Shown here one piece after another: positions 1 through 5,766 of a stretch of 5,766 bases of DNA. This DNA is from Bacteroidota bacterium (lineage in GTDB: Bacteria; Bacteroidota; Kryptoniia; Kryptoniales; JAKASW01), in assembly GCA_021796055.1 (NCBI GenBank), contig JAJYOS010000460.1:1-5766 (forward strand), in the 5' to 3' direction. A program made the position numbers and the translations under genes. Under the pieces are notes generated by a model. It was given only the letters and a program-made list of their open reading frames with translations, was not told the DNA's origin and did not search any database. Position 1 is the stretch's first letter, and each line of letters begins with the position of its first letter.

Positions 1-1
1 C

Positions 2-1027
2 CCTATCGCTAGATCGGGATACTTTGACAATTTCTCTGCCGGTTTCAGCGCGTCACAAACTATATTCGATTTCGGAAAGACGATCTCACGAGTATCTGCC
101 TCTTCCGATCTTGTGAAAGCCTCGCACCAGAACCTCAGAAGCACAACCGAAGATGTCGTGTTGAATACTCATATCTCATACTTCAACTACCTAGCTGCCG
201 TAAGGGTGGCGGAAGTTGACAGTGAGACGGTCTCCGAGGCGGAAGATCACCTCCGTCAGGCAGAGGGGTTTTATAAAGCCGGGACTGTACCACAATATGA
301 CGTAGTAAACGCCGAGGTCGAGGTGGCAAACGCCAAAGTGAGTTTGATCCAGGCGGTCAATAACGTGAAGATCGCTAGAGTGCAGCTGGAGAATGTGCTC
401 GGCGTGAATTTGCCTTCTCATTTGAGACTCGAGGATAATCTCGATGTCAAATACGTGAACATTCCGATGACCGCCGCAATCGAAACCGCTCTGAAGAACC
501 GTCCGGAGCTTCTTGCGAGCCGTGCGCAGTTGCAAGCTAACAAATCGCTATTGACTGAGGCTTGGACACAAGATTTGCCGGACGTTGCCGCCACAGCGGG
601 GTACAAATGGAACGGCGCGGATCCTCAGCCTCTCTTCCCAAGCTGGAACGTGGGCGTAACACTCACTGTCCCGATTTTCGAAGGATTTGCGCTCGACGCG
701 GGAATTGATCAAGCAAGAGCAAACCTTAAGAGTGCGGAAGCGTCCAATGACATAGTTATGCAAACGTTGTACTTGGATGTCCAGCAGCAGGAGTACGCTC
801 TCCAGGAAGCGGCCGAGAAAATTCAGGCTGCCAGGAAGCTTGTCGAGCAGGCTAAAGAGGCACTGCGTCTCGCCGTGGGACAATACAACTCAGGAACCGG
901 CAGCGCGCTTGATGTCACCGATGCGCAGGTCACGCTTGGAAGCGCTAGAATTTCATACATCCAGTCGCTGTACGACTACAACGTTTCGTACGCTTCGTTG
1001 CAAAGGGCAATGGGCACCATTAAGTAA
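2..1027 (+). CDS. TolC-family outer membrane efflux protein, 5'-truncated by the window edge
   Basis: This is the outer-membrane channel of a tripartite efflux system: a TolC-like trimer forming a beta-barrel plus a long periplasmic alpha-helical tunnel. The frame is open back to base 2, so a GTG at 113 is internal and not the start. The 341 visible residues lack roughly the first 100 of a typical 430-480-residue protein, including the signal peptide. Both halves of the TolC internal duplication are seen. The first has a beta-strand motif SASQTIFDFGK (residues ~16-26) and the helix-turn motif AGTVPQYDVVNAE (~93-105). The second has WNVGVTLTVPIFEG (~215-228) and the matching SGTGSALDVTDAQ (~297-309). 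Between them lies a NRPEL segment (~166-170), typical of the family, and long Ala/Gln/Glu-rich helices surround the motifs. It ends 18 nt before the adaptor gene and is probably the first or an early gene of the operon. Family assignment is firm; the exact substrate system is inferred from its neighbours. Confidence 0.93.
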   Translation, partial: PIARSGYFDNFSAGFSASQTIFDFGKTISRVSASSDLVKASHQNLRSTTEDVVLNTHISYFNYLAAVRVAEVDSETVSEAEDHLRQAEGFYKAGTVPQYDVVNAEVEVANAKVSLIQAVNNVKIARVQLENVLGVNLPSHLRLEDNLDVKYVNIPMTAAIETALKNRPELLASRAQLQANKSLLTEAWTQDLPDVAATAGYKWNGADPQPLFPSWNVGVTLTVPIFEGFALDAGIDQARANLKSAEASNDIVMQTLYLDVQQQEYALQEAAEKIQAARKLVEQAKEALRLAVGQYNSGTGSALDVTDAQVTLGSARISYIQSLYDYNVSYASLQRAMGTIK

Positions 1028-1031
1028 AATC

Positions 1032-1044
1032 AGGAAACTCAAGG
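1032..1044 (+). promoter_or_regulatory. Ribosome binding site of the adaptor gene
   Basis: AGGA at 1032-1035 lies 10 nt before the ATG at 1046. A second purine patch, AAGG at 1041-1044, is too close to the start to work well. The site sits in the 18-nt gap after the outer-membrane gene's TAA, which is consistent with translation from a shared mRNA. Confidence 0.5.
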
Positions 1045-1045
1045 T

Positions 1046-2341
1046 ATGAAGAAGAAGAGGATTGTCGCCGCCATTCTCGTTTTGGTTGTAATAGCAGGTG
1101 TTGTTACGTTCTTCGCGAGCAAGGGAAACTCCGAAAGCGTCCAGTGGCTGACTCTCCCTGTGGGTCGGGGGAACGTTGATGTTGTCGTGACGGCGACGGG
1201 AACGCTAGCGCCAGACACAACGGTGCAGGTCGGAACTCAAGTTTCAGGAACCATAGCGAAGCTATACGCCGACTGGAATACTCGCGTCAGAAGGGGCCAG
1301 GTGGTCGCCTTATTAGACACGACTTTTCTTTGGGCGAGTGTTGAACAGGCGCAGGCTAACCTGCAGAAGGCGGTCGTCGCTGAGCAGCAGGCAAAGAGGA
1401 CTTTCGAGAGGGTTAAACAGCTGTACGACCGCAATCTGGATTCACAATCGGATTATGATACGGCGCTCTCCGGATACCAAACGGCACAAGCAAGCGTTCT
1501 TCAGGCGCAGACTTCACTGGACCAGGCCAGAATCAATTTGAGCTATGCAACGATACGGTCTCCCATAAGTGGAGTCGTGATCTCGCGAAACGTGGATATA
1601 GGTCAGACTGTCGCTTCGAGCTTCAATACCCCGACACTCTTCACGATTGCCAATAACCTGTCTGATATGCAGGTACAGGCTTCGGTCGACGAAGGCGACA
1701 TAGGGAACGTTAAGGTCGGCGAGCACGTCAGCTTCACCGTTGACGCATACCCGAACAGCGTTTTCAAAGGCAAGGTAACTCAGATTCGTCTGCAGCCGTC
1801 TACGGTCCAAAACGTTGTCGAGTACACGGTGATAATCGATGTTCCAAACCCGGATATGAAGTTACTCCCTGGGATGACCGCTAATCTGACAATAGATATC
1901 GCGCAGGCTGACGATGTGCTTAAGGTCCCAACGACGGCACTCAGGTTCATGCCTCCGCAACAGTACCTCGCTCAACTGAGGAAAGCGATACCGGATTCAG
2001 TCAGGGAAAAGTTTCGCAAGAGATTCGAACGTTTCCACAAAGAAAATGGCGGAGGCGCACCCGGTCAATTTGGAGGCCAGGGAGGTCATCCGTTCGGCCA
2101 AGCGGGCGGAGGCCAGAGTTACCAGGACAGGGACCTTACACCAGGAAGCTATTTCATGGTATGGGTGCTCGATGGAAAGACCATAAGGCCGGTACGCGTC
2201 CAGATCGGACTTTCGGATGGGACAAGCACACAGGTGAGCGGCGATCTAAGACCCGGCGAACCTGTTGTTGTCGGAATGCTTTCGAACGGTCCGGCAGGAC
2301 AGGGCCAGTCAAATCCGTTCGCTATGAGGCGGAGGTTTTAA
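1046..2341 (+). CDS. macA: MacA-like periplasmic adaptor (HlyD/RND-MFP family) of an ABC efflux pump
   Basis: This membrane-fusion protein links the inner-membrane ABC transporter to the TolC-like duct, and in the MacA family it stimulates the ATPase. The 431 residues begin with a Lys-rich N-terminus and one hydrophobic segment (~5-24), a membrane anchor with no lipobox Cys. A split lipoyl domain follows: first half around VGTQVSGTIAKLY (~62-74) to RRGQVVALLD (~82-91), second half around IRSPISGVVISR (~170-181) to GQTV (~186-189). Between the halves is an alpha-helical hairpin (~92-165) rich in Gln and Ala that should dock to the outer-membrane protein. The beta-barrel domain spans ~205-290 and the membrane-proximal domain ~291-410. 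The latter is interrupted at ~302-366 by a basic helix and a Gly/Gln-rich linker. The order TolC-like, adaptor, ATPase, permease supports the MacA assignment over RND-type adaptors. The C-terminus (FAMRRRF) is basic. Cargo is unknown: macrolides, peptides, lipids and siderophores are all known for relatives. Confidence 0.92.
   Translation: MKKKRIVAAILVLVVIAGVVTFFASKGNSESVQWLTLPVGRGNVDVVVTATGTLAPDTTVQVGTQVSGTIAKLYADWNTRVRRGQVVALLDTTFLWASVEQAQANLQKAVVAEQQAKRTFERVKQLYDRNLDSQSDYDTALSGYQTAQASVLQAQTSLDQARINLSYATIRSPISGVVISRNVDIGQTVASSFNTPTLFTIANNLSDMQVQASVDEGDIGNVKVGEHVSFTVDAYPNSVFKGKVTQIRLQPSTVQNVVEYTVIIDVPNPDMKLLPGMTANLTIDIAQADDVLKVPTTALRFMPPQQYLAQLRKAIPDSVREKFRKRFERFHKENGGGAPGQFGGQGGHPFGQAGGGQSYQDRDLTPGSYFMVWVLDGKTIRPVRVQIGLSDGTSTQVSGDLRPGEPVVVGMLSNGPAGQGQSNPFAMRRRF
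2331..2335 (+). promoter_or_regulatory. Ribosome binding site fixing the GTG start of the ABC ATPase gene
   Basis: GGAGG lies inside the last codons of the adaptor gene, 10 nt before GTG at 2346. It supports this GTG over the next in-frame ATG at 2394, which would remove the first beta-strand of the ATPase fold (IIAVKHLVKIY). Its position before the adaptor stop codon suggests translational coupling. Confidence 0.65.
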
Positions 2342-2345
2342 CCAA

Positions 2346-3098
2346 GTGGCACAGTCGATCATCGCAGTCAAGCACCTCGTGAAAATTTATAAGATGGGCG
2401 ACATCGAGGTCCACGCGCTCAGAGGAATTAATCTCGACATAGAGCAGGGCGAGTTCGCCGCCATCATGGGTGCAAGCGGATCGGGCAAGTCGACCTTCAT
2501 GAATATTCTCGGATGTCTGGACATTCCGACCAGCGGAGAGTATTTGCTCGACGGCGTAGATGTCGCCAGGCTCGATAAGGATGAACTGGCTAGGCTGCGG
2601 AACAAGAAACTTGGTTTCGTATTCCAGGCTTTCAACCTCCTTCCGAGAACCACTGCGCTGGAGAATGTAGAGCTTCCGCTACTCTATTCGAACAACCATT
2701 CGTCCACTCAGAGACGCGAGAAAGCCATGGAGGCGTTGGCGGCAGTCGGACTCGCCGATCGTGCGGGCCATTACTCCAATCAACTTTCCGGCGGTCAGCA
2801 GCAACGTGTTGCCATAGCAAGATCTTTGGTCAACGACCCCGTCGTGATTCTTGCCGATGAACCTACGGGCAACCTCGACACGAGAACGAGCGTGGAGGTT
2901 ATTGAGATATTCCAGAAGCTAAACGAAAAAGGAATTACTGTAGTCCTCGTGACACATGAGACGGATATCGCACAGTTCGCCACGCGCAACATAGTGTTCA
3001 GGGACGGTAAAGTCAGCAAGATGATACAAGTTGAAAACAGAAAACTAGCTTCCGAGGAACTTCCCAAGATCCCTGTGGCAATGGATGAGGTGGAGTGA
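2346..3098 (+). CDS. MacB/LolD-type ABC transporter ATP-binding protein
   Basis: This is the cytoplasmic ATPase that powers a MacB-type (type VII) ABC transporter. All canonical nucleotide-binding motifs are present in the 250 residues: Walker A GASGSGKST (42-50), Q-loop Gln94 in FVFQAFNLLP, signature LSGGQQQR (147-154), Walker B VILADEP (167-173) with catalytic Glu172, D-loop NLD (176-178), and H-loop His204. It should therefore be active. Its length slightly exceeds LolD/FtsE-like ATPases because of a charged ~30-residue tail (~221-250). That tail occupies the place of the linker joining ATPase to membrane domain in single-chain E. coli MacB. The start is GTG, 4 nt after the adaptor stop. 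The TGA at 3096-3098 shares one base with the ATG of the permease gene. LolD (lipoprotein release) is a close relative, but the neighbouring adaptor, TolC-like channel and permease point to efflux. Confidence 0.95.
   Translation: MAQSIIAVKHLVKIYKMGDIEVHALRGINLDIEQGEFAAIMGASGSGKSTFMNILGCLDIPTSGEYLLDGVDVARLDKDELARLRNKKLGFVFQAFNLLPRTTALENVELPLLYSNNHSSTQRREKAMEALAAVGLADRAGHYSNQLSGGQQQRVAIARSLVNDPVVILADEPTGNLDTRTSVEVIEIFQKLNEKGITVVLVTHETDIAQFATRNIVFRDGKVSKMIQVENRKLASEELPKIPVAMDEVE
3087..3090 (+). promoter_or_regulatory. Ribosome binding site and coupled start of the permease gene
   Basis: GAGG at 3087-3090 is 7 nt before the ATG at 3098, a good distance. A GTG directly before it in frame (3095) would be only 4 nt away, so ATG 3098 is preferred. 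The sequence TGATG (3096-3100) puts the ATPase stop and permease start in overlap, as is typical for termination-reinitiation. Confidence 0.6.
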
Positions 3099-4318
3099 TG
3101 AATGTACTGAATGTGTTGCGGGTATCTTATCGTTCGTTGGCGAGAAACAAACTCCGCTCATTCCTCACGATGCTCGGTATAATCATCGGCGTCGCGGCCG
3201 TAATAGCGATGCTTGCGATAGGGCAGGGCGCTAGCGACGCGGTAAAGCAGCAGATTGCTGGATTGGGAACTAATGTAGTTATAGTATTTCCCTTCGCTTC
3301 ATCACAGGGACAAGTCCGCTTCCAGGCTGGTGAAACATCTCGCCTGACGGAAAGCGACGCGGTAGACATAGGCGCGCAATGCCCGGCCGTCGAGTACGTC
3401 ACTCCGGTCGTAAGGGTAGTGACTCAGATAATAGCCGGTCCGCAAAACTGGAGAACCTCAGTGATGGGAGTCTATCCAGATTTCGAACAGATTAGAAATT
3501 GGCCGGTTCAGAGCGGAAGCTATTTCACGAGCACAGACGAGCGCACGGCCGCAAAAGTGTGCCTGCTCGGCCAAACGGTGGCCAACAATCTGTTCGGAGC
3601 CGGAGCGATTCCTCTCGGCGCCACAGTGCAAATAAGAAATCTCCCCTTCAAAGTGATCGGAGTCCTCGCATCAAAGGGTCAAAGTGCCATGGGACAGGAC
3701 AACGATGACATAGTTATTGCGCCTTTTTCTACGGTGCAGCAGAAGCTTGCCGGGACAATATATGCCAACTTGCTTTTCGCGTCTGCAATTTCCGCCAAAG
3801 CAGTGGACACCGCAGTCCAGGAGATCACTCAGTTCCTTCGCATCAAACACAACCTAAGATCGTGGCAGCCTAACGACTTTACGGTAAGGACCCAGACAGA
3901 GATAGCGAGCACTGCTGATGCGACGACGAAGACGATGACACTTTTGTTAGCAAGCGTTGCGGCCATTTCTTTGATCGTAGGCGGCATCGGTATCATGAAC
4001 ATAATGCTGGTGTCAGTGACTGAACGGACACGGGAGATCGGCATTAGGATGGCAGTAGGCGCGAGGGGAGGAGATGTGCTCACGCAGTTTCTTATCGAAG
4101 CGCTTTCACTCAGCCTCGCGGGCGGGATTATCGGCGTCGTGCTGGGCGTGTTTACTTCAAAATTCGTGTCGGACATACAACGCTGGCCGGTTGTGATATC
4201 ACCGCAGTCTATCGGAATGGCCTTCGCGTTTGCCGCGATTATAGGCATTTTCTTCGGATGGTATCCGGCGCGGAAAGCGGCAAACCTCAATCCTATTGAG
4301 GCGCTTCGGTACGAATAA
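3098..4318 (+). CDS. MacB-type ABC transporter permease (FtsX-like), separate from its ATPase
   Basis: This is the inner-membrane subunit of the efflux pump. It couples ATP hydrolysis on the cytoplasmic side to movement of a periplasmic domain that works on the adaptor. From ATG 3098 it has 406 residues. Domain order matches the membrane half of MacB: an N-terminal cytoplasmic helix with SLARNKLRSFLTMLGIIIGV (~13-32) leading into TM1 (~21-43), a periplasmic MacB core domain (~44-278), TM2 (~280-305), the cytoplasmic coupling segment ERTREIGIRMAVGAR (309-323), TM3 (~328-353) and TM4 (~370-389). The typical family ending YPARKAANLNPIEALRYE closes the protein. A dimer with two ATPase chains is expected. 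No motif looks missing or damaged. It is the last gene of the operon and converges on the alkyltransferase gene. An extra in-frame GTG sits directly before the chosen ATG and would add one residue. The macB symbol is withheld because in E. coli it names the fused protein. Confidence 0.93.
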   Translation: MNVLNVLRVSYRSLARNKLRSFLTMLGIIIGVAAVIAMLAIGQGASDAVKQQIAGLGTNVVIVFPFASSQGQVRFQAGETSRLTESDAVDIGAQCPAVEYVTPVVRVVTQIIAGPQNWRTSVMGVYPDFEQIRNWPVQSGSYFTSTDERTAAKVCLLGQTVANNLFGAGAIPLGATVQIRNLPFKVIGVLASKGQSAMGQDNDDIVIAPFSTVQQKLAGTIYANLLFASAISAKAVDTAVQEITQFLRIKHNLRSWQPNDFTVRTQTEIASTADATTKTMTLLLASVAAISLIVGGIGIMNIMLVSVTERTREIGIRMAVGARGGDVLTQFLIEALSLSLAGGIIGVVLGVFTSKFVSDIQRWPVVISPQSIGMAFAFAAIIGIFFGWYPARKAANLNPIEALRYE

Positions 4319-4431
4319 GCCCCGTGAAATGGGACTGCAATTTAAGGCGCCTCGTTAGAGTATGGTTATGCCTGAAACGGATTTCTGAATTATCGCTGAA
4401 ACTTCAATGTTGCCGCGTTGAACTTGGACTG

Positions 4432-4447
4432 TTCACCGCTTGGTGAA
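4432..4447. repeat. Small perfect inverted repeat in the convergent intergenic region
   Basis: TTCACC (4432-4437) and GGTGAA (4442-4447) are exact reverse complements around a 4-nt loop GCTT. They lie in the 173-bp gap between the two convergent genes, where a bidirectional terminator would be expected. No T-run follows on either strand, so it does not meet the criteria of an intrinsic terminator. A second TTCACC at 4481-4486 could compete for the GGTGAA arm. Apart from this the gap (4319-4491) shows no gene or other clear signal. Confidence 0.4.
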
Positions 4448-4491
4448 GTGGGGAAGGGAAGCTCGGGGTGTGGTTTCTATTTCACCCTGTA

Positions 4492-5112
4492 TTAAATCAG
4501 GATGATCCCTTCAAGCCTAAGGAGGTATTCTTTCAACTTCATGCCGCCGGCGTATCCAACCAGTTTGCTGTTTGAACCGACTACTCTGTGACACGGAATA
4601 ACTATCGGAACGGGATTCTTGCTCACGGTTGAGCCTACAGCCCTGAAGCCTTTTGTATGAAGCCTCTTTGCGATTTGTTTGTAAGTAGTAATCTTGCCGT
4701 ATGAAGTCTTAGTCAATTCAGTCCATACTCTGAGCTGGAAGTTCGTGCCGATAAGATCTATATCGAGATCGAACCTGGTTCTTTTGCCGATCAAATACTC
4801 GTTCAGTTGCCTGATCGCGTTTGAATTCTTCTTTCTATCATCCACAATTGTATCCGGCGCGAAATTTTCTTTTATCCAGCCGAGGAAGCTGGACTTGCCG
4901 TCTTTTGGGAGAGCAATTTTGCAAAGGCCCTTTTCAGTTGATGCGAGATAGATCACGCCAATCGGTGACTCGAAAGAGGCGCAGTAAACCTTAGATGACG
5001 CTTCCTTCGTATCGTTGTGCATGGTTACTAGACCGCGAAGAGTGTCCGCTCTTCTGAACCGTTCGGCATTCCTGAGCCATTGCGGCGAAACTTTTACATT
5101 TACCTGAGACAC
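4492..5112 (-). CDS. ogt: Methylated-DNA--protein-cysteine S-methyltransferase (Ogt/MGMT family)
   Basis: This is a suicide DNA-repair protein that moves the alkyl group from O6-alkylguanine (and O4-alkylthymine) to its own cysteine in the cytoplasm. The 206 residues hold the full C-terminal catalytic domain. FQLRVWTEL (~125-133) and YGKITTYKQIAKRL (~138-151) start the helix-turn-helix region. RAVG (157-160) carries the likely arginine finger, SKNPVPIVIPCHRVVG (164-179) contains the Asn hinge and nucleophile Cys174, and GYAGGMKLKEYLLRLEG (186-202) closes the active site. The N-terminal alpha/beta subdomain starts near residue 42 (VYCASFESPIG). Residues 1-40 are an extension of unrecognised function, making the protein longer than the usual 160-180. 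The GTG start at 5112 has a good SD; Met31 (codon 5020-5022) is an alternative that has none. No Ada N-terminal Zn/phosphotriester domain or AraC domain is fused. It could be named Ogt or the C-terminal type of Ada; Ogt fits a stand-alone protein. Confidence 0.94.
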   Translation of the reverse strand: MSQVNVKVSPQWLRNAERFRRADTLRGLVTMHNDTKEASSKVYCASFESPIGVIYLASTEKGLCKIALPKDGKSSFLGWIKENFAPDTIVDDRKKNSNAIRQLNEYLIGKRTRFDLDIDLIGTNFQLRVWTELTKTSYGKITTYKQIAKRLHTKGFRAVGSTVSKNPVPIVIPCHRVVGSNSKLVGYAGGMKLKEYLLRLEGIILI

Positions 5113-5120
5113 TTGTCTTA

Positions 5121-5125
5121 CCTCT
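5121..5125 (-). promoter_or_regulatory. Ribosome binding site supporting the GTG start of the alkyltransferase
   Basis: On the minus strand AGAGG (continuing GTAAG) ends 8 nt before the GTG at 5112-5110. No comparable site precedes the in-frame ATG at 5022-5020. This is the main reason for choosing the longer protein. Confidence 0.6.
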
Positions 5126-5144
5126 GGTTTTTAATGAGAAGCAA

Positions 5145-5158
5145 GTAAACCGGTAAAC
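5145..5158. repeat. Short direct repeat in the leader of the alkyltransferase gene
   Basis: GTAAAC occurs at 5145-5150 and again at 5153-5158, an 8-bp period with a CG spacer (GTTTAC twice when read in the gene's direction). It sits about 20-35 bp upstream of the ribosome binding site, in the 110-bp gap (5113-5222) after the exporter gene. It could be part of a promoter or operator or be chance. I see no convincing sigma-70 -35/-10 pair in the gap. Confidence 0.3.
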
Positions 5159-5222
5159 TGCACACGGCAAACGGCGGAATGCAACACGGTCTTAATGAAA
5201 GATAGATGACGGTGTGATCTTC

Positions 5223-5765
5223 TCATATACCGTGCATCACAAAATTGGTAAGTAACTCGTAGCCGACGTAAGCGCTGAAACCCAGCATGATGTAACCTGA
5301 AACTTTTGAAAGCAATGTCAATGTCTCCGCCTTGAATGAATCTCGTTTCCAGAATATCGCCTTCAAAAGTAAATAATACCACAAAACGTTGCCAAAACCA
5401 ACTCCGAGTGTGAATAACACTCCGTCAGTAATTCCGTCGATGATTGATCCCGTGGACTGCACGACGCCGCTCAGTGTAATCCAAAACGCGACGAGCGCCG
5501 GATTGGACACGTACATAAAAACGCCGACGAAAAAAGCGCCGCGAACTTTTCCGCTTTGCTGTAAATCGCTATCGTAACGAAAGCTGTCCGCCTTCGTCGA
5601 AATGTCTCTGATCCCAAGGTATATCAGGAGCAGAAACCCAATTGCTTGGAAAACGAAGTTGACTTCGATCTTGTGGACGATTGCCGACAACCCCAGCAGA
5701 GCGGCGCCGCAGTATATGAAATCCATTACGGAAGCTCCGAGGCCGACGGCGAACGCGTTTGAGAA
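5223..5765 (-). CDS. LysE/RhtB-family transporter, N-terminus cut off by the window edge
   Basis: This is an inner-membrane exporter of the LysE superfamily, whose characterised members export amino acids (lysine, arginine, threonine, homoserine lactone). The frame stays open from an ATG at 5726 to the edge. The extra residues (ending NAFAVGLGASVMDFIYCGAA) match the family's conserved Gly-rich stretch running into a membrane helix, so that ATG is not the start. About 180 residues are visible of a usual ~200-220, so some 25-40 N-terminal residues including most of TM1 are missing. Visible hydrophobic segments lie at ~14-30, ~37-52, ~76-102 (with the conserved SNPALVAFW motif, 87-95), ~116-138 and ~156-173. 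Charged loops separate them (for example SFRYDSDLQQSGK, ~61-73). The gene is 110 bp upstream of the alkyltransferase gene on the same strand. The substrate cannot be told; general membership is well supported by motif and topology. Confidence 0.82.
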   Translation of the reverse strand, partial: FSNAFAVGLGASVMDFIYCGAALLGLSAIVHKIEVNFVFQAIGFLLLIYLGIRDISTKADSFRYDSDLQQSGKVRGAFFVGVFMYVSNPALVAFWITLSGVVQSTGSIIDGITDGVLFTLGVGFGNVLWYYLLLKAIFWKRDSFKAETLTLLSKVSGYIMLGFSAYVGYELLTNFVMHGI

Positions 5766-5766
5766 T

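Noticed and set aside
113..1027. GTG at 113 as the start of the TolC-like gene
   Set aside because: The same frame is open to base 2 and the upstream residues carry the family's conserved SASQTIFDFGK motif, so the gene begins outside the window.
3829..4290. Long open frame (153 codons) on the minus strand inside the permease gene
   Set aside because: It lies opposite a clear MacB-type permease, shows no recognisable domain, and such antisense openness is a by-product of the real gene's codon bias.
4320..4334. CCCC...GGG stem right after the permease stop codon as a terminator
   Set aside because: Only three to four pairs including a G-T wobble, and no T-run follows.
4990..5112. N-terminal part of the alkyltransferase as a remnant of an Ada-type AraC/HTH domain
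   Set aside because: Only a vague resemblance (a Ser-Pro followed by an Arg-rich helix); it is too short and lacks the HTH pattern.
5131..5382. Small open frame on the minus strand overlapping the end of the exporter gene and the following gap
   Set aside because: Most of it overlaps the exporter in another frame, it resembles no known protein, and I see no ribosome binding site that favours it.
5223..5726. ATG at 5726 as the start of the LysE-family gene
   Set aside because: The frame continues to the window edge with family-typical Gly-rich residues before it; starting at the ATG would cut the protein short of its first helix.
1..5766. CRISPR arrays, tRNA or rRNA genes, insertion sequences, defence or toxin-antitoxin genes
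   Set aside because: No regularly spaced repeats, no tRNA or rRNA-like segments, no transposase or terminal inverted repeats, and almost all sequence is explained by the six genes.

Overview
The window comes from a Gram-negative (double-membrane) bacterium. It carries a tripartite efflux operon with an outer-membrane TolC-family component. Base composition is moderate: a hand count gives about 54% G+C in a stretch of the ABC ATPase gene and about 45% across most of the methyltransferase gene. Clear GGAGG-type ribosome binding sites precede the genes, which argues against the SD-poor Bacteroidia. The phylum cannot be fixed from this sequence; a member of the wider Bacteroidetes/Chlorobi/Ignavibacteria-like group or another deep Gram-negative lineage would fit, but that is only an impression.

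Left part (2-4318, + strand): four tightly packed genes read in one direction. They are a TolC-family outer-membrane channel (5' end outside the window), a MacA/HlyD-type periplasmic adaptor, a MacB/LolD-type ABC ATPase and a separate MacB-type permease. The gaps are 18 nt, 4 nt and a 1-nt stop/start overlap, so this looks like one polycistronic operon. Together the products would form a MacAB-TolC-like pump. The ATPase and permease drive a mechanotransmission cycle from the inner membrane, the adaptor bridges the periplasm, and the TolC-like trimer provides the exit duct. In E. coli MacB the ATPase and permease are one polypeptide; here they are two genes. The cargo cannot be deduced. The operon promoter lies outside the window.

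Middle (4319-4491): a 173-bp convergent intergenic region. It holds a perfect 6-bp/4-nt-loop inverted repeat and a third complementary hexamer, but no canonical U-tract terminator.

Right part (4492-5766, - strand): an Ogt/MGMT-type O6-alkylguanine-DNA alkyltransferase gene with a GTG start backed by a good SD. Upstream of it, after a 110-bp gap, is a LysE/RhtB-family exporter gene that runs off the right edge. These two genes have no evident functional link to the efflux operon.

Overall this is an ordinary chromosomal region with well-known families. I found no convincing undescribed system. The observations listed are modest: the split MacB, a Gly/Gln-rich insertion in the adaptor with clustered SD-like motifs, an N-terminal extension on the alkyltransferase, and small repeats in the two intergenic gaps.
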